64,000 nt of DNA from Methylomonas methanica MC09 (GCF_000214665.1 NC_015572.1:3224001-3288000), one strand, 5' to 3'. Shown: positions 41,934 to 52,303, numbered from the stretch's first letter. Notes: generated by a model not told the origin, from the sequence alone. Made by a program: numbers and translations.

Positions 41934-44444
41934 ATGGATTATCGCTTCACTGACTTGGTCGACATCGACAAATTCCGCGACATGTTACAGTCGTTTTACG
42001 AAGCAACCGGGATTCTGCACGGCCTGACCGACCATGAAGGCACTATCATCAGCGCCATCGGCTGGCAGGAGGCCTGTACCGATTTTCATCGCCGAAACCC
42101 CTGCTCCAACGCCCGCTGCCAAGAAAGCAATGGCTATCTGGCGGAACACCTGAAAGATGCGCCCTTCGTCGGCTTTGCTTGTAGCAACGGCCTGATGGAC
42201 TACGCCACGCCCATCATTATCGAGGGAAGGCAACTGGCAACCCTGCACTTTGTGCAACTCCTGCACGAACCACCCGACATGGCTTTTTTCCGAACCCAGG
42301 CGCACGAATACGGTTTCGATGAAGATCGTTATCTGACTGCAATTCGCAAGGTACCGATCATCCCGAAAGAACGCATCGAGCCCATCATGGCGTTCTATGT
42401 GCAACTTGCCCAGATGCTGGCCGGCGCCGGTCTCGACCGTCTTCGTCAACGCGATGCGGAGAACCGCCTTGCCCTGCTAAACAAGGCGCTTGCACAACAC
42501 GTCCAGCGAAGAACCGAAGAACTGGCGGCAAAAAACGACCTGCTCACGACCGAGGTTTCCGAACGCCGTAGGACCGAAGAAGCTCTGCGCGACAGTCAGG
42601 AGCAGTTGCAAGCCATTCTGGATTCCTCGCCTATCGGCATCGGTATGTCGACAGCCGACGGTATCGTGAAATATATCAACAGGAAATTTACCGAGCTTTT
42701 CGGCTACTGCCAGGAAGATATACCAACTGTCGAACATTGGTACCGCTTAGCCTATCCGGACGAGTACTACCGCAATACTGTCATCAGAGCGTGGGCGCAT
42801 GAAGCATCGGCGGCTAAGCATTCGGGCGCTAAAATACAACCATTGGAAACAAACATCGTCTGCAAAAATGGCATGATCCGCCATATCATTATCAGCTTGT
42901 CTTGGGTTAACGATTTTCGGTTGGTAAACTTCAGCGACATAACCGACCGCTGGCGAGCCGAACAGCGCGAACACGCCCGCAATGCCACCCTGGAGCTGAT
43001 TGCAAGAGGCGCACCGCTGGAAAATATCCTGAATGCCATCGTTCTGGGCGTGGAAGCGGAAGGCGATCGGATGATCGGCTCCATTCTGTTACTGGATCAG
43101 GATGGTAAGCACCTTAGGAACGGTGCCGCACCTAATCTGCCGGAATTCTACAATCAGGCTATCGACGGTGTGGAAATCGGCGAAAACGTGGGCTCATGCG
43201 GTACAGCGGCCTACACTATGCAGTGCGTCATTGTCACCGATATTCAACAGCATAGCTATTGGCGTAATTACAAGGATTTGGCCGCCCAAGCAGGACTGGC
43301 CTCGTGCTGGTCGGAACCCATACTGTCTTCGAAAGGACGTCTATTAGGCACCTTTGCGATTTACCATCGCCAACCTTGCTCGCCCGATGCGGCCGCCCTT
43401 GAACTCATAGGCTATGCGGCCAACCTCGCCAGTATTGCCATAGAGCATCATCAGGCCGACGCTGAGCTCGAACGCCAAGCTAATACCGACTATCTCACCG
43501 AACTTGCCAATCGGCGCCATTTTATCGATTTGGCGGTAACCGAATTAGCGCGCGCCCTGCGGTATCACAAGGCCTTGTCCCTGCTAATGTTGGATATCGA
43601 CCATTTCAAGGCCATCAACGATAACCACGGCCATAAGACCGGCGACAGGGTATTGCAACAACTCGCGTCTACGGTGCGCCAAACCCTGCGCGAAATCGAC
43701 ATAGCCGGCCGCATGGGCGGCGAGGAGTTTGCCGTTATGTTGCCGGAAACCTCCGCCGGCGAAGCCCGGGACGCCGCGGAGCGTTTACGCCTGGCCATTG
43801 CCGACACAAAAATGCAAACCGACGCCGGCGTTTCTCTGTACGTCACGATCTCGATTGGTGTCGCCACAGTGACCGATACAGCGTACGACATCCAGACACT
43901 ATTAAAAAATGCCGATGACGCGCTTTATATCGCAAAAAACAACGGTCGCAACCAAGTGAGTATGGCTGCCACGCTTACGTCCCAAGGCAACGAAAAGGCT
44001 GTGAGGCATTTGGTAAAGCTCACTTGGCACTCCGCCTATGCCTGCGGCCATACTTTGATCGACAGTCAGCACAGGGAGCTGTTTCAACATGTCAATGACT
44101 TTCTCGCCGGGATTCTTTCAGGATACCCCCCCGATCAACTGGCGGCACTGATCGACGCAATCATTCAAGACACCCTCCAGCATTTTAAATCCGAAGAAGC
44201 CATTTTCGCCGAAACCGGCTTCCCGGATGCAACGGCACACGCCGCCCTGCATCAACACTTGATCGACAAGGCAATCGGCCTGGCCGAACGCTTCAGCGCG
44301 GATAATCTTGCCATTGGCGAACTGTTCCAATTTCTGGCGCACGACTTGATCGCCAACCACATGCTGAAGGAGGATCGTAAATTTTTCCCCTATTTGCAGT
44401 CCAACCCATCCACCCAAAACCTAAGTAATGCGAAGCACCTTTAG
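41934..44444 (+). CDS. PocR-PAS-GAF-GGDEF-hemerythrin signalling protein
   Basis: An 836-residue soluble diguanylate cyclase. Residues 1-170 form a PocR ligand-binding domain with the cysteine cluster NPCSNARCQE and the FACSNGLMDYATPI region. A short coiled coil follows, then PAS (about 220-340) and GAF (about 350-500). The GGDEF domain has GGEEF at 595-599, and an REID inhibitory site lies five residues before it. The C-terminal ~135 residues are a hemerythrin domain with the di-iron ligands in GHTLIDSQHRELF, HFKSEEAIF, HAALHQHLIDKA and HDLIANHMLKEDRKF. It probably couples O2 or redox state, sensed by the di-iron site, to c-di-GMP production. The combination with PocR is unusual. Confidence 0.92.
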   Translation: MDYRFTDLVDIDKFRDMLQSFYEATGILHGLTDHEGTIISAIGWQEACTDFHRRNPCSNARCQESNGYLAEHLKDAPFVGFACSNGLMDYATPIIIEGRQLATLHFVQLLHEPPDMAFFRTQAHEYGFDEDRYLTAIRKVPIIPKERIEPIMAFYVQLAQMLAGAGLDRLRQRDAENRLALLNKALAQHVQRRTEELAAKNDLLTTEVSERRRTEEALRDSQEQLQAILDSSPIGIGMSTADGIVKYINRKFTELFGYCQEDIPTVEHWYRLAYPDEYYRNTVIRAWAHEASAAKHSGAKIQPLETNIVCKNGMIRHIIISLSWVNDFRLVNFSDITDRWRAEQREHARNATLELIARGAPLENILNAIVLGVEAEGDRMIGSILLLDQDGKHLRNGAAPNLPEFYNQAIDGVEIGENVGSCGTAAYTMQCVIVTDIQQHSYWRNYKDLAAQAGLASCWSEPILSSKGRLLGTFAIYHRQPCSPDAAALELIGYAANLASIAIEHHQADAELERQANTDYLTELANRRHFIDLAVTELARALRYHKALSLLMLDIDHFKAINDNHGHKTGDRVLQQLASTVRQTLREIDIAGRMGGEEFAVMLPETSAGEARDAAERLRLAIADTKMQTDAGVSLYVTISIGVATVTDTAYDIQTLLKNADDALYIAKNNGRNQVSMAATLTSQGNEKAVRHLVKLTWHSAYACGHTLIDSQHRELFQHVNDFLAGILSGYPPDQLAALIDAIIQDTLQHFKSEEAIFAETGFPDATAHAALHQHLIDKAIGLAERFSADNLAIGELFQFLAHDLIANHMLKEDRKFFPYLQSNPSTQNLSNAKHL

Positions 44445-44464
44445 GCTGACCGCTGTTCCGTTGC

Positions 44465-46291
44465 TCATGAGTCTGACAACGGTTGCTGGTCCGGCAAAAA
44501 CCCGCCGGCCTGCATAGTCCACAATTGATAATAAAAGCCTTTTTTAGCCAACAACTCGTCATGCTTGCCGTCTTCAACGATGCGACCTTGATCGAACACC
44601 AAAATACGGTCCAGATGGGCAATGGTCGACAAACGATGTGCAACGGCAATCACGGTCTTAACACCCATCACTCTATCCAGGTTCTCCTGTATGGTTTTCT
44701 CCGTGACTGAATCCAAGCTGGACGTCGCTTCATCCAAGATCAAAATCGGCGCATCTTTTAACAGCACTCTGGCAATGGCTATCCGTTGCCGTTGACCGCC
44801 GGACAGCTTAACGCCGCGTTCCCCCACCAAAGCCTCGTAGCCATCCGGCATGTCGGCTATGAAAGTATCGGCATGTGCCAGACGGGTGGCGTTTTGGATA
44901 TCCGCATCGCTGGCCTGCAACCGGCCGTAGGCGATATTTTCCTTTAAGCTGCGATGAAACAGGCTGGGCTCCTGCGGGATCAGGCTGACTTGTTGATGCA
45001 GGGAATCCTGCGTAGTTTGGAGAATATCCTGGTCATCGATGAGAACCTGTCCGAACTGCGGTTCGTAATTTCGTAAAATCAAACTGACAAAGGTCGATTT
45101 ACCGGAACCGGAATAGCCCACCAAGCCAACGCGCTGGCCGGGCTCAATGGTAACGTTGAGATGTTCGAACACGGGCCGGTGTTTTTCGTAGCCGAAGCAA
45201 ACGTTACGAAATTCGATTCGCCCTGCCCTGACCTGCAAAGCTTGGGCATTGGGGCTGTCGATAATTTCATGCGGCTTGACGATGGTATCCACACCGTTCG
45301 CCACATTGCCGACATATTCAAAAAACTCCAGGAACCGCCGGGTCAGATTACGGGCATCGCCGATTATCAGCAACGCCAGACCGGTACTCATTGCAAAATC
45401 GCCCACGCTGATTTCTTGACTATTCCATAGCTGCAAGGCGTAGCCTATCGTACCGATTTTCAAACTGGCGGCGGCGGTAAATTGAAACCAGCGTATCCGT
45501 TCCATATACCAAAAGGTGCGGCGACCCTCCCGTACTTCGTTTTCCAAATAGCCTTCAAGATATTCACGCTCGTAATCCAAGCGGGCAAACAGTTTGACAT
45601 TCAACATATTTGTCACGGTATCGACAATTTTGCCATTTACCAAACTACGGGTGGCGGCATAATTTTGCGCATAAGGTTGGCAGCGGGTCGCCATCCAATA
45701 GCAGCTGACCACATACAGAAATACCCAGCCTGCTACGAATCCGCCCAAGCCGATATGCACTTGCAGCAGCAAAACGATGGATACCATGAAAGTTATGGCA
45801 ATGGGCCAAAAATCGAACAACACAGACCAAGTCGTGTGATTGACGCTCATCGCGGTTTCGCTGACCCGATGCGCCAGACTGCCGGCAAAATGATTGGCAA
45901 AATATCGCGGCGAATGTTGTTGTAGATAGGCATACAATAACTGACTGGTGCGCTGCCGTAAGCGCGGCCCCATAATGATCAGTAAGGCGCCGCTGCCGCG
46001 GCTGAATAGTATTTCCGCCACATTCAAACCAATCAGTAACACCAAGGGTTGTTTAAAGGCCTCCCACAAGGTGTCTGCGGCAGGATGAGCCGCCACCGCA
46101 TCCATCAAAGCCTTAATCGCATAAGGTACCAGAATACTGCCGGCAGCCTGTCCGGCTTCCATTATCATCATCAAAAAAAGCATGGCACGAAACTGCCGCA
46201 GACAAAACCAAACAAAACCGACAGTACGAGTAGGTAAGGAGGGGGCCGCGGCAGCTCGTTGAAAATCAGGATTTTTTGCATCCTTGGACAT
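44465..46291 (-). CDS. ABC exporter (fused permease-ATPase)
   Basis: A 608-residue half-transporter. An N-terminal six-helix exporter domain (about 30-330) precedes an ATP-binding cassette with GYSGSGKSTF (Walker A), the LSGGQRQRIAIARVLLKDAP signature, ILILDEATSSLD (Walker B) and the H-loop AHRLST. It resembles MsbA/Atm1-type exporters. Substrate is unknown. Its start lies at the edge of the DnaA-box region, and it ends 20 bases from the convergent PocR gene. Confidence 0.88.
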   Translation of the reverse strand: MSKDAKNPDFQRAAAAPSLPTRTVGFVWFCLRQFRAMLFLMMIMEAGQAAGSILVPYAIKALMDAVAAHPAADTLWEAFKQPLVLLIGLNVAEILFSRGSGALLIIMGPRLRQRTSQLLYAYLQQHSPRYFANHFAGSLAHRVSETAMSVNHTTWSVLFDFWPIAITFMVSIVLLLQVHIGLGGFVAGWVFLYVVSCYWMATRCQPYAQNYAATRSLVNGKIVDTVTNMLNVKLFARLDYEREYLEGYLENEVREGRRTFWYMERIRWFQFTAAASLKIGTIGYALQLWNSQEISVGDFAMSTGLALLIIGDARNLTRRFLEFFEYVGNVANGVDTIVKPHEIIDSPNAQALQVRAGRIEFRNVCFGYEKHRPVFEHLNVTIEPGQRVGLVGYSGSGKSTFVSLILRNYEPQFGQVLIDDQDILQTTQDSLHQQVSLIPQEPSLFHRSLKENIAYGRLQASDADIQNATRLAHADTFIADMPDGYEALVGERGVKLSGGQRQRIAIARVLLKDAPILILDEATSSLDSVTEKTIQENLDRVMGVKTVIAVAHRLSTIAHLDRILVFDQGRIVEDGKHDELLAKKGFYYQLWTMQAGGFLPDQQPLSDS

Positions 46292-46375
46292 GAGAGACCT
46301 TTAGTTTCTAAATCAAGCAAGATTTTTGGTTAAACGCAATACAGTTTTCAACATATTTTTTGGAATAACCGCCAT

Positions 46376-46410
46376 TTATCCACAATTTCTGTGCATAACA
46401 TTGTCGATAA
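46376..46410. promoter_or_regulatory. DnaA-box module 1
   Basis: TTATCCACA, five bases, TGTGCATAA, three bases, then the near-box TGTCGATAA. The first two are exact boxes in inverted orientation. Confidence 0.85.
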
Positions 46411-46540
46411 CTTGCGAGAATACTATTTAATACATTAAGTAACAATAACTTATATATATGATAAACATTTTGTCAGCGCTTAAAAAAACACCGTTTTTGC
46501 AGACAGATTACGCTTTATCATCCCAGGCCATTGTTACCCC

Positions 46541-46575
46541 TTATCCACATAATCTGTGGATAATGCTGTAGACAA
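46541..46575. promoter_or_regulatory. DnaA-box module 2
   Basis: TTATCCACA, five bases, TGTGGATAA, three bases, then TGTAGACAA. The spacing is identical to modules 1 and 3. Confidence 0.85.
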
Positions 46576-46713
46576 GTCACGAATAACCCAATATAAACAT
46601 TATAAATCAGATAGTTAAATTATTTTGACCATAATTTAACCAACTTGTAACATACGTTTGCGTTAACAACTAACAGCTAAAGTTATCCCTAAGTTGTGAG
46701 CGAAAAATCACAA

Positions 46714-46748
46714 TTATCCACACAATATGTGTATAACTTTGTAGATAA
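46714..46748. promoter_or_regulatory. DnaA-box module 3
   Basis: TTATCCACA, five bases, TGTGTATAA, three bases, then TGTAGATAA. Confidence 0.85.
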
Positions 46749-46805
46749 CTTGGTTTTTTTCCTTACTAATGGTTTTTTATCAATGAGTTAGCTTGGTTTG
46801 TCTAA

Positions 46806-47660
46806 TTATTTTACAAACCCGTCGGCGACAGGATTTACATAGCCATCCCGATAACTCTGGAACAAAAATTCATAGCCCAAGGCAGTCAATCTGGCATTGC
46901 TGCAACGTTTGTTTTGCAGGGTGCCGCCGGGCAAATTCAACGGGACAGGAGCGGGAAAACCATACTGCCCGGCTATCCAGGCCATCACGTCCCATAGCGG
47001 GGCGGGATCGTTGTCACTGGCCAGATAACAAGAGTGCAAGCGTTCACCCGCTAATAGCTTATTTATCAAAAATAACAGGACACCAACACAGTCGTCACGA
47101 TGAATGCGGTTGGTATAACTGGGTGGCGTTTGCTGAATGGCTTCGCCTTGCGCGGCGCGACGTATCAACCAATCCCGGCCGGGACCGTAAATACCGGAAA
47201 AACGCACCACGCAATGCGACGCATCAGCGGCCCACAACAATTGCTCGGCCGCAACCAAGCATTGGCTGGTGGCGGATGCAGGTTGAGCGAGACTGTCTTC
47301 ATCCACCCACTCCCCTTGGTTTTGCCCGTAAACACTACTGGAAGACACCATCAGCCATTTCGGCGCGACAGCCGCTGAAGCAAAGTGCGTCAGCATATTT
47401 TCCAATCCGGACTGATAGAGCGCTTGATACGCTTCGAGCTGCCGGCTGCCCGGAGCAACAATGAACAGCACCAGATCAAACTCGGGACTAAGCACTAGCA
47501 GAGTGTCGGCATGACGAATATCGGCTACGAGTATGGGAAAAGGCGTGGGTTTTTCCGGCGGTCGCCGCTTGAGGCCAACCACTTGGTGACCCAGATTGTG
47601 CAGAGCTAAGGCCATTGAGTAGCCGATGTCCCCGCAGCCGACGACGAGAATACTGGCCAT
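46806..47660 (-). CDS. SDR-family NAD(P)-dependent epimerase/dehydratase-like protein
   Basis: A 284-residue extended short-chain dehydrogenase-like protein of the YeeZ type. The Rossmann motif is ILVVGCGDIGYSMALAL. The active-site region has SSSSVYGQNQGEWVDED, where the Ser and Tyr-type positions are present but the YxxxK motif is not clear. FSGIYGPGRDWL is conserved in YeeZ-like proteins. The substrate is unknown. It lies beside the DnaA-box region and precedes no obvious partner. Confidence 0.75.
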   Translation of the reverse strand: MASILVVGCGDIGYSMALALHNLGHQVVGLKRRPPEKPTPFPILVADIRHADTLLVLSPEFDLVLFIVAPGSRQLEAYQALYQSGLENMLTHFASAAVAPKWLMVSSSSVYGQNQGEWVDEDSLAQPASATSQCLVAAEQLLWAADASHCVVRFSGIYGPGRDWLIRRAAQGEAIQQTPPSYTNRIHRDDCVGVLLFLINKLLAGERLHSCYLASDNDPAPLWDVMAWIAGQYGFPAPVPLNLPGGTLQNKRCSNARLTALGYEFLFQSYRDGYVNPVADGFVK

Positions 47661-47695
47661 TGCCGCTCCCTTGTGAAACTGAAACGTCTAGCCTA

Positions 47696-48571
47696 TCACA
47701 TCGATTGAATGGCGCTAATCATGCCGGCGAGATAATCCATGGTTTCACCAATGAATACGTCAAAGGCATCCAGCTTGGCTTTGATCATCAATAAAAAAGT
47801 ACTGTGCCTGAAATCTTCATCCAGATAAAAACTCAAGCCTTTATGGATAGTGTTCAGGCCCATGAATATCATGATGAAGGCCGCCGATTTCAACATCAGT
47901 CCGCGCAGTTGCGCGCTCATTTTGCCGAACGCCACGCTGATAAACAGCATCATCGGCAAAGTGCCGGCGCCGAAAGCCAGCATCAAGGCGCCGCCTTCCG
48001 CTAAACTGGTGGCGCTGGTGGCTTTTACCGCCATGGCGAATGTCAGGGGACAAGGCATCAAGCCATTCAAAAAACCGGCGATCATGGCCCCCAATACCGG
48101 CCCTTTTTGGCTGGCGGTCGCATAGCCTTTCCGCAAGACTTGCATCGGAATCAAACGCACCGTTCCTTGAAACGGTATCCAGCCCAGAATACCCAAGGCT
48201 AAAAATATCACCACGCCGCCGATCAGCATTTGCAAAATGCTTTGCAGCTTGCCGAACAAACCGCTGGACACCAGTACCACGCCCAAAGCGGCGGCCAACA
48301 CGCCAACCACCGTGTAAACGCTGATACGGGTTAATTGGTAGGCAAAATAGGGCAGATAGCTTTTATGCTTACCGGCCTTCATGAAATAACCGGACACCAG
48401 TGCGCCGCACATGCCCAAACAGTGCCCGCTACCCAAAAATCCCGCAACAAACGCCAATGAGTAATCAAACCCGGTGGCGGCGGCGATCTCCGCCATACCG
48501 TGCATAGCATGATCGCCATGTCCAGCGACAATGTGAGCGGAATGATCCATGCCTTCCATCGAGTGTTCCAT
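47696..48571 (-). CDS. TauE/SafE- or DsbD-like membrane protein beside a copper ATPase
   Basis: A 291-residue membrane protein with a His/Met-rich N-terminus (EHSMEGMDHSAHIVAGHGDH) that probably binds copper. It has about six to seven helices with the conserved GSGHCLGMCGALVSG and GLMPCPLTFAMAVKA segments. This matches the family annotated as sulfite exporter TauE/SafE or UrtH-like, often found beside CcoI-type copper ATPases. Its start codon directly follows the ATPase stop (TAA then ATG), so the two are translated together. A role in copper handling is inference from the neighbourhood and the histidines. Confidence 0.78.
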   Translation of the reverse strand: MEHSMEGMDHSAHIVAGHGDHAMHGMAEIAAATGFDYSLAFVAGFLGSGHCLGMCGALVSGYFMKAGKHKSYLPYFAYQLTRISVYTVVGVLAAALGVVLVSSGLFGKLQSILQMLIGGVVIFLALGILGWIPFQGTVRLIPMQVLRKGYATASQKGPVLGAMIAGFLNGLMPCPLTFAMAVKATSATSLAEGGALMLAFGAGTLPMMLFISVAFGKMSAQLRGLMLKSAAFIMIFMGLNTIHKGLSFYLDEDFRHSTFLLMIKAKLDAFDVFIGETMDYLAGMISAIQSM

Positions 48572-51019
48572 TTATTTATTCAGTCTTAATGAATTGACGA
48601 TTACAGATACCGAACTCAGGGCCATTGCCGCCGATGCGATCATGGGATTGAGTTTACCTAGCGCGGCCACCGGAATGGCAATAGTGTTATAACCAAACGC
48701 CCAGAACAGGTTTTGCTTGATCACCCGGATAGTGAAAGCACTGAGTTCTATAGTCTCCGTCACCTTGGAAATATCGCCCTGCACCAGCGTCAGATCCGCC
48801 GACTCTATAGCCACATCCGTACCGCTGCCGATAGCAAAGCCCACATTGGCGGCAGCCAGCGCCGGCGCATCGTTGATGCCGTCGCCTATCATGCCGACCA
48901 AAAAGCCCTCGGTTTGTAATTGCTGAATGATTTGCAGCTTTTCTTCGGGTCTGGCGTTGGCTACCACATCGGTTATACCCACCCGATCGGCAATGTAATA
49001 GGCGGTTTTTTCGGTATCGCCGGTGACCATCAGGGTTCTAATGCCCAGTCGATGCAAACGCTGAATCGATGCCGCCGCTTCCAGACGCGGATTATCCGCC
49101 ACGGCAAACAGGGCCGCGGCCTCGTCGTTAATCGCCATATAAACGGGTGTTTTGCCCTGCCCGGCTATCCTGTCCGCGGCCGGCTCCAATCTGGAAATGT
49201 CTATATTCTGACTACTCAACCAGTGTTGGTTGCCCAGCAGCAACTTATAACTATCGACCTCGGCGCGAATACCCTGCCCGGTTTCACTGTAAAAATAGCT
49301 GCACTCCTGAAGTTCCAACGATTTTTCCTTGGCGAATTCAACAATGGCTTTACCCAAAAAGTGCTCTGAGCCGTACTCCGCGGAAGCCGCCAGCCGGACT
49401 AACTTCAGATCGTCGAATCCGGACAAGTTGACTATTTCGCTAACCCGAGGTTTACCCTCGGTGATAGTACCGGTTTTATCGAAAACGATGGCATTAAGCT
49501 TACTGGCCACTTCCAGGCTCTCGCCGTTACGAATGTACACGCCCTTTTTAGCCGCCTGCCCGGTACCGACCATGATGGCGGCGGGCGTGGCCAATCCCAG
49601 TGCGCAGGGACAAGCAATCAACAGCACGGTAATCGCATTGCCGAAGGCAACCGAGAACGGCGCGCCGACCAACAGCCAGCCGGCGAAAGTCGCACCGGAC
49701 ACTGCCATGACCGAGGGTACGAATACCGCGGAAATTTTATCGACCTGTTTTTGAATCGGCAGCTTGGCGGCCTGGGCCTGATCAACCATATGCACGATGC
49801 CCGCCAAGACAGTATCCATTCCCACTGCCGTGGTCTCAACCTGCAAGACCCCGTTGCCGTTGACACAGCCGCCGATCACGCCATTACCAACCGTTTTCAC
49901 CACCGGCATGCTTTCGCCCGTGACCATCGACTCGTCCACCGTCGACAGGCCGAATACCACTTTTCCGTCGGTCGGAATGCGCTCGCCGGGACGAACCAGC
50001 ACGACATCGCCGACCACTACCTCGTCGACATCCACAACGACTTCCAGCCCATCTCTCAACAGAGTAGCCGTTTGCGGCTGCAAATCCACCAGTCTGCGGA
50101 TAGCCTCGCCAGCCTTGCCTTTGGCACGTTCTTCCAGAAAACGGCCCAACAGCACAAACGTAATAATGGCCGCCGCCGCTTCAAAATAAACATGGCCGCG
50201 TCGGCGAATTAAAGAAGGAACGCTGTAGCCATAAGCCGATCCCACACCCAAGGCAATCAGCGTATCCATGTTGGCGGCGCGTTGCTTGGCCAAGCGATAC
50301 GCCTTGCCGAAAAACTGGCTACCGGCACCGAATACCACCGGGGTTGTCAGCAAAAACTGCAACCAATGCATCCAGCGCGACACTTTCATCGTCATCGCCA
50401 CACCGACCACGGGTACGGTCAAAAGCCCTGCCCATACAAATCGACGCCGGGCCGCGTCAATTCGCTGCTGCTCCTTTTCGATCAGCCTCTTTCTTTGCGA
50501 TAGGGTATCCACCAATAAAGCGCTATAACCGAGCTTCTCTATCTGTTCCACCACATCGTTTTTACTGAGTTGGCCCTGCACGTTAACGGTTTGGGTGGCG
50601 AAATTGACGCTGGCGGTTTTAACCCGCTCGTCGCGATTCAGCACCATTTCGATCAACAACGCACAGGATGCGCAACTCATGCCTTCCACAGCCAAATCTA
50701 TATCCTGCACCGGCCCTTCAAAACGCCTTTTCCGGTCTTTTTTTAGCGTCGGTTTTTTTTGGGCGATATTGCCCAATACGGCATCCAGCAAAATCAATAG
50801 ATTCTTTCTGGGCAAACGGCTGCTGTCAAACTCGATAGCCACCGAGCCTATAGCAAATACCGAACGAACCCCGGTAATTTCCGGGCGTTTTTTCAACAGA
50901 ATTTCAAAAATATAACCGCGTTCCGGATCGTTTTTCAGTACCGGCGTAAGAATGCGAATACGGTTTTTTAATTGGTGCCGAAGTTGAAAATGTTTGAAGG
51001 TGGGGGTATCGGAATCCAT
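48572..51019 (-). CDS. heavy-metal (copper-type) P1B ATPase
   Basis: An 815-residue metal-pumping ATPase. Residues about 10-90 look like a degenerate HMA fold. A true HMA domain follows at about 105-165, with [10 protein letters not shown]. The membrane CPx motif is [15 protein letters not shown], the phosphorylation site is [15 protein letters not shown], and [16 protein letters not shown] closes the site. The P1B-1 type suggests Cu+ export. The start is ATG 51019 (AGAGA upstream); the frame is open for 36 more bases. Its neighbours are an HMA-like protein, two tiny membrane proteins and a Cys-rich mini-protein, all on the same strand. Confidence 0.93.
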   Translation of the reverse strand: MDSDTPTFKHFQLRHQLKNRIRILTPVLKNDPERGYIFEILLKKRPEITGVRSVFAIGSVAIEFDSSRLPRKNLLILLDAVLGNIAQKKPTLKKDRKRRFEGPVQDIDLAVEGMSCASCALLIEMVLNRDERVKTASVNFATQTVNVQGQLSKNDVVEQIEKLGYSALLVDTLSQRKRLIEKEQQRIDAARRRFVWAGLLTVPVVGVAMTMKVSRWMHWLQFLLTTPVVFGAGSQFFGKAYRLAKQRAANMDTLIALGVGSAYGYSVPSLIRRRGHVYFEAAAAIITFVLLGRFLEERAKGKAGEAIRRLVDLQPQTATLLRDGLEVVVDVDEVVVGDVVLVRPGERIPTDGKVVFGLSTVDESMVTGESMPVVKTVGNGVIGGCVNGNGVLQVETTAVGMDTVLAGIVHMVDQAQAAKLPIQKQVDKISAVFVPSVMAVSGATFAGWLLVGAPFSVAFGNAITVLLIACPCALGLATPAAIMVGTGQAAKKGVYIRNGESLEVASKLNAIVFDKTGTITEGKPRVSEIVNLSGFDDLKLVRLAASAEYGSEHFLGKAIVEFAKEKSLELQECSYFYSETGQGIRAEVDSYKLLLGNQHWLSSQNIDISRLEPAADRIAGQGKTPVYMAINDEAAALFAVADNPRLEAAASIQRLHRLGIRTLMVTGDTEKTAYYIADRVGITDVVANARPEEKLQIIQQLQTEGFLVGMIGDGINDAPALAAANVGFAIGSGTDVAIESADLTLVQGDISKVTETIELSAFTIRVIKQNLFWAFGYNTIAIPVAALGKLNPMIASAAMALSSVSVIVNSLRLNK

Positions 51020-51078
51020 GATTTTCTCTGAACAGTGATTAAACGGGCTGACCACGCAGACAGCGTCAGCCCGAAAAA

Positions 51079-51693
51079 CTATTTAGGTTTGCGTGAGCGT
51101 ACCAGCAGGAAGAACAGATAAAACGTCGCCATCCACTCGTAACGATGTACCAACGGCTTTACCAACCATTGGGTGGTAATGCGATTCCAATGTACTTTGA
51201 TCAAATACAAGATCAAAATATCGTTTAAGAAATCGATGACGGCTTTTTCAGGATCCCTGAATAACGCACGGGGACCTTTACTACCAAACTTGCCGATCAC
51301 TTTGGCGGCCTGAGCGGTTTCCTTGGCTGCGGTTATTTTTTCATCCAGCCAACGGTTGATTTTGCTGATTTTAAGCTTCTGTTTCAGGCCGGACCGCGAT
51401 TTTTTGGTAACGCCCACAACATTCTGGGGCGCAAAGCAGCCCTGCTGTTCCAAAGCCGCCAAATCGGCAAACAATTGTTTCGCCAAATCGATAAAACGGC
51501 AGACGCTTTCATCATAACGGATAGACAATTTACCCGAACGCCGAAACAAGCGGACGGATACTACACCGTCAATAGCCTCGATTTTTTCGGCAAGCCGTTT
51601 TGCGGCTTCCTGACGCGCGACACGAGGCGGGATCTGAAAGCGAACATGGCCTTTGCTGCGATAACGCACTACAAATTCTTTTTGAATCGCCAT
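51079..51693 (-). CDS. HMA-fold protein with a basic linker and C-terminal membrane segment
   Basis: A 204-residue protein. The first ~75 residues have the ferredoxin-like HMA fold ([40 protein letters not shown]) but lack the CxxC metal motif. This resembles the degenerate HMA-2 type and the N-terminal repeat of the neighbouring ATPase. A basic helical linker follows, and a hydrophobic C-terminal segment ([12 protein letters not shown]). It precedes the P1B ATPase by 59 bases and is probably an ATPase companion. Confidence 0.6.
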   Translation of the reverse strand: MAIQKEFVVRYRSKGHVRFQIPPRVARQEAAKRLAEKIEAIDGVVSVRLFRRSGKLSIRYDESVCRFIDLAKQLFADLAALEQQGCFAPQNVVGVTKKSRSGLKQKLKISKINRWLDEKITAAKETAQAAKVIGKFGSKGPRALFRDPEKAVIDFLNDILILYLIKVHWNRITTQWLVKPLVHRYEWMATFYLFFLLVRSRKPK

Positions 51694-51813
51694 AAATAAT
51701 AGTATGCAAAAACAAAACGGGCGAACCCGGCCAGCAGGTACGCCCGTTTCAAATTAAACTTCAACCAGCTTAAACGTCAACCAGTTCAATTATCTTAATT
51801 GCGCAGGCGCGTA

Positions 51814-52098
51814 CTACTTATCCTCTTTTGCCTCGGCAACGAGATCTTCCAGATTCTCTTTTTGGTTCAGAACAAAATCCTTACCGGCATCCAGAGTTTT
51901 GTTAGCGCTGGCAATGATGTCTTTTCTATATTTGTAAACGAAAAAACCGGCAACCATACCGAGACCGAAAACCAATACTGGATGTTTAGCCGCTTTACTC
52001 ATTAATTTTCCCCCGGTGCTGACCGTTGCAGTCGCCAATGTGCCCGCCATTACTTGCTTGCCCATAGACATACTTTTAGAATCGTGATTGTGTGCCAT
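51814..52098 (-). CDS. small single-helix membrane protein (YtxH/DUF1490-like)
   Basis: A 94-residue protein. A His/Met-bearing N-terminus (HNHDSKSMSMGK) is followed by a membrane segment (HPVLVFGLGMVAGFFVYKY) and a charged helical tail (ENLEDLVAEAKEDK). This layout resembles YtxH-type proteins and DUF1490/PacL-type chaperones found beside metal P-ATPases. I cannot show homology. It is in the same operon-like run as the ATPase. Confidence 0.6.
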   Translation of the reverse strand: MAHNHDSKSMSMGKQVMAGTLATATVSTGGKLMSKAAKHPVLVFGLGMVAGFFVYKYRKDIIASANKTLDAGKDFVLNQKENLEDLVAEAKEDK

Positions 52099-52123
52099 CG
52101 CTTAAATACCTTTTAGTGCCTGA

Positions 52124-52303
52124 TCAATGGTTGTTGGTGTTTTCAGGTGTTTCCGATACCACTTGCTCTTCATGCAACATATGATAAATACCTTTGCAGC
52201 CTTCGCAGCAGAATTTTTTGTCGCCTTCGGTGGTTTTAAGTTCAAATCCTTCCACTTCGACATCCAAACCGCAAAGATCGCACTGCTTTTGTTTATCACT
52301 CAT
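52124..52303 (-). CDS. Cys-rich mini-protein, putative metal-binding domain
   Basis: A 59-residue protein with C-x2-C (CDLCGLDV) and CCEGCKGIYHM. It resembles the metal-binding domain found at the N-terminus of some cation ATPases (FixI/CcoI type), here stand-alone. The ATG at 52303 gives MSDKQKQ; a TTG six bases earlier is possible. It is 25 bases before the small membrane gene. A metal-delivery or zinc/copper-binding role is inferred. Confidence 0.7.
   Translation of the reverse strand: MSDKQKQCDLCGLDVEVEGFELKTTEGDKKFCCEGCKGIYHMLHEEQVVSETPENTNNH

Larger units (their letters stand above)
46292..46805. other. DnaA-box-rich AT-rich region, candidate oriC or DnaA-binding locus
   Basis: A 514-base gene-free, AT-rich stretch with six exact TTATNCACA DnaA boxes: three on each strand. 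They form three identical modules (46376-46410, 46541-46575, 46714-46748). AT-rich runs such as 46430-46470 could be an unwinding element. No dnaA, dnaN, gidA or rpmH adjoins. Genes on both sides point towards this region. In the short stretches I counted by hand, the + strand has more C than G on both sides, so no obvious skew switch supports an origin. Candidate oriC, or a DnaA-titration site. Confidence 0.6.
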
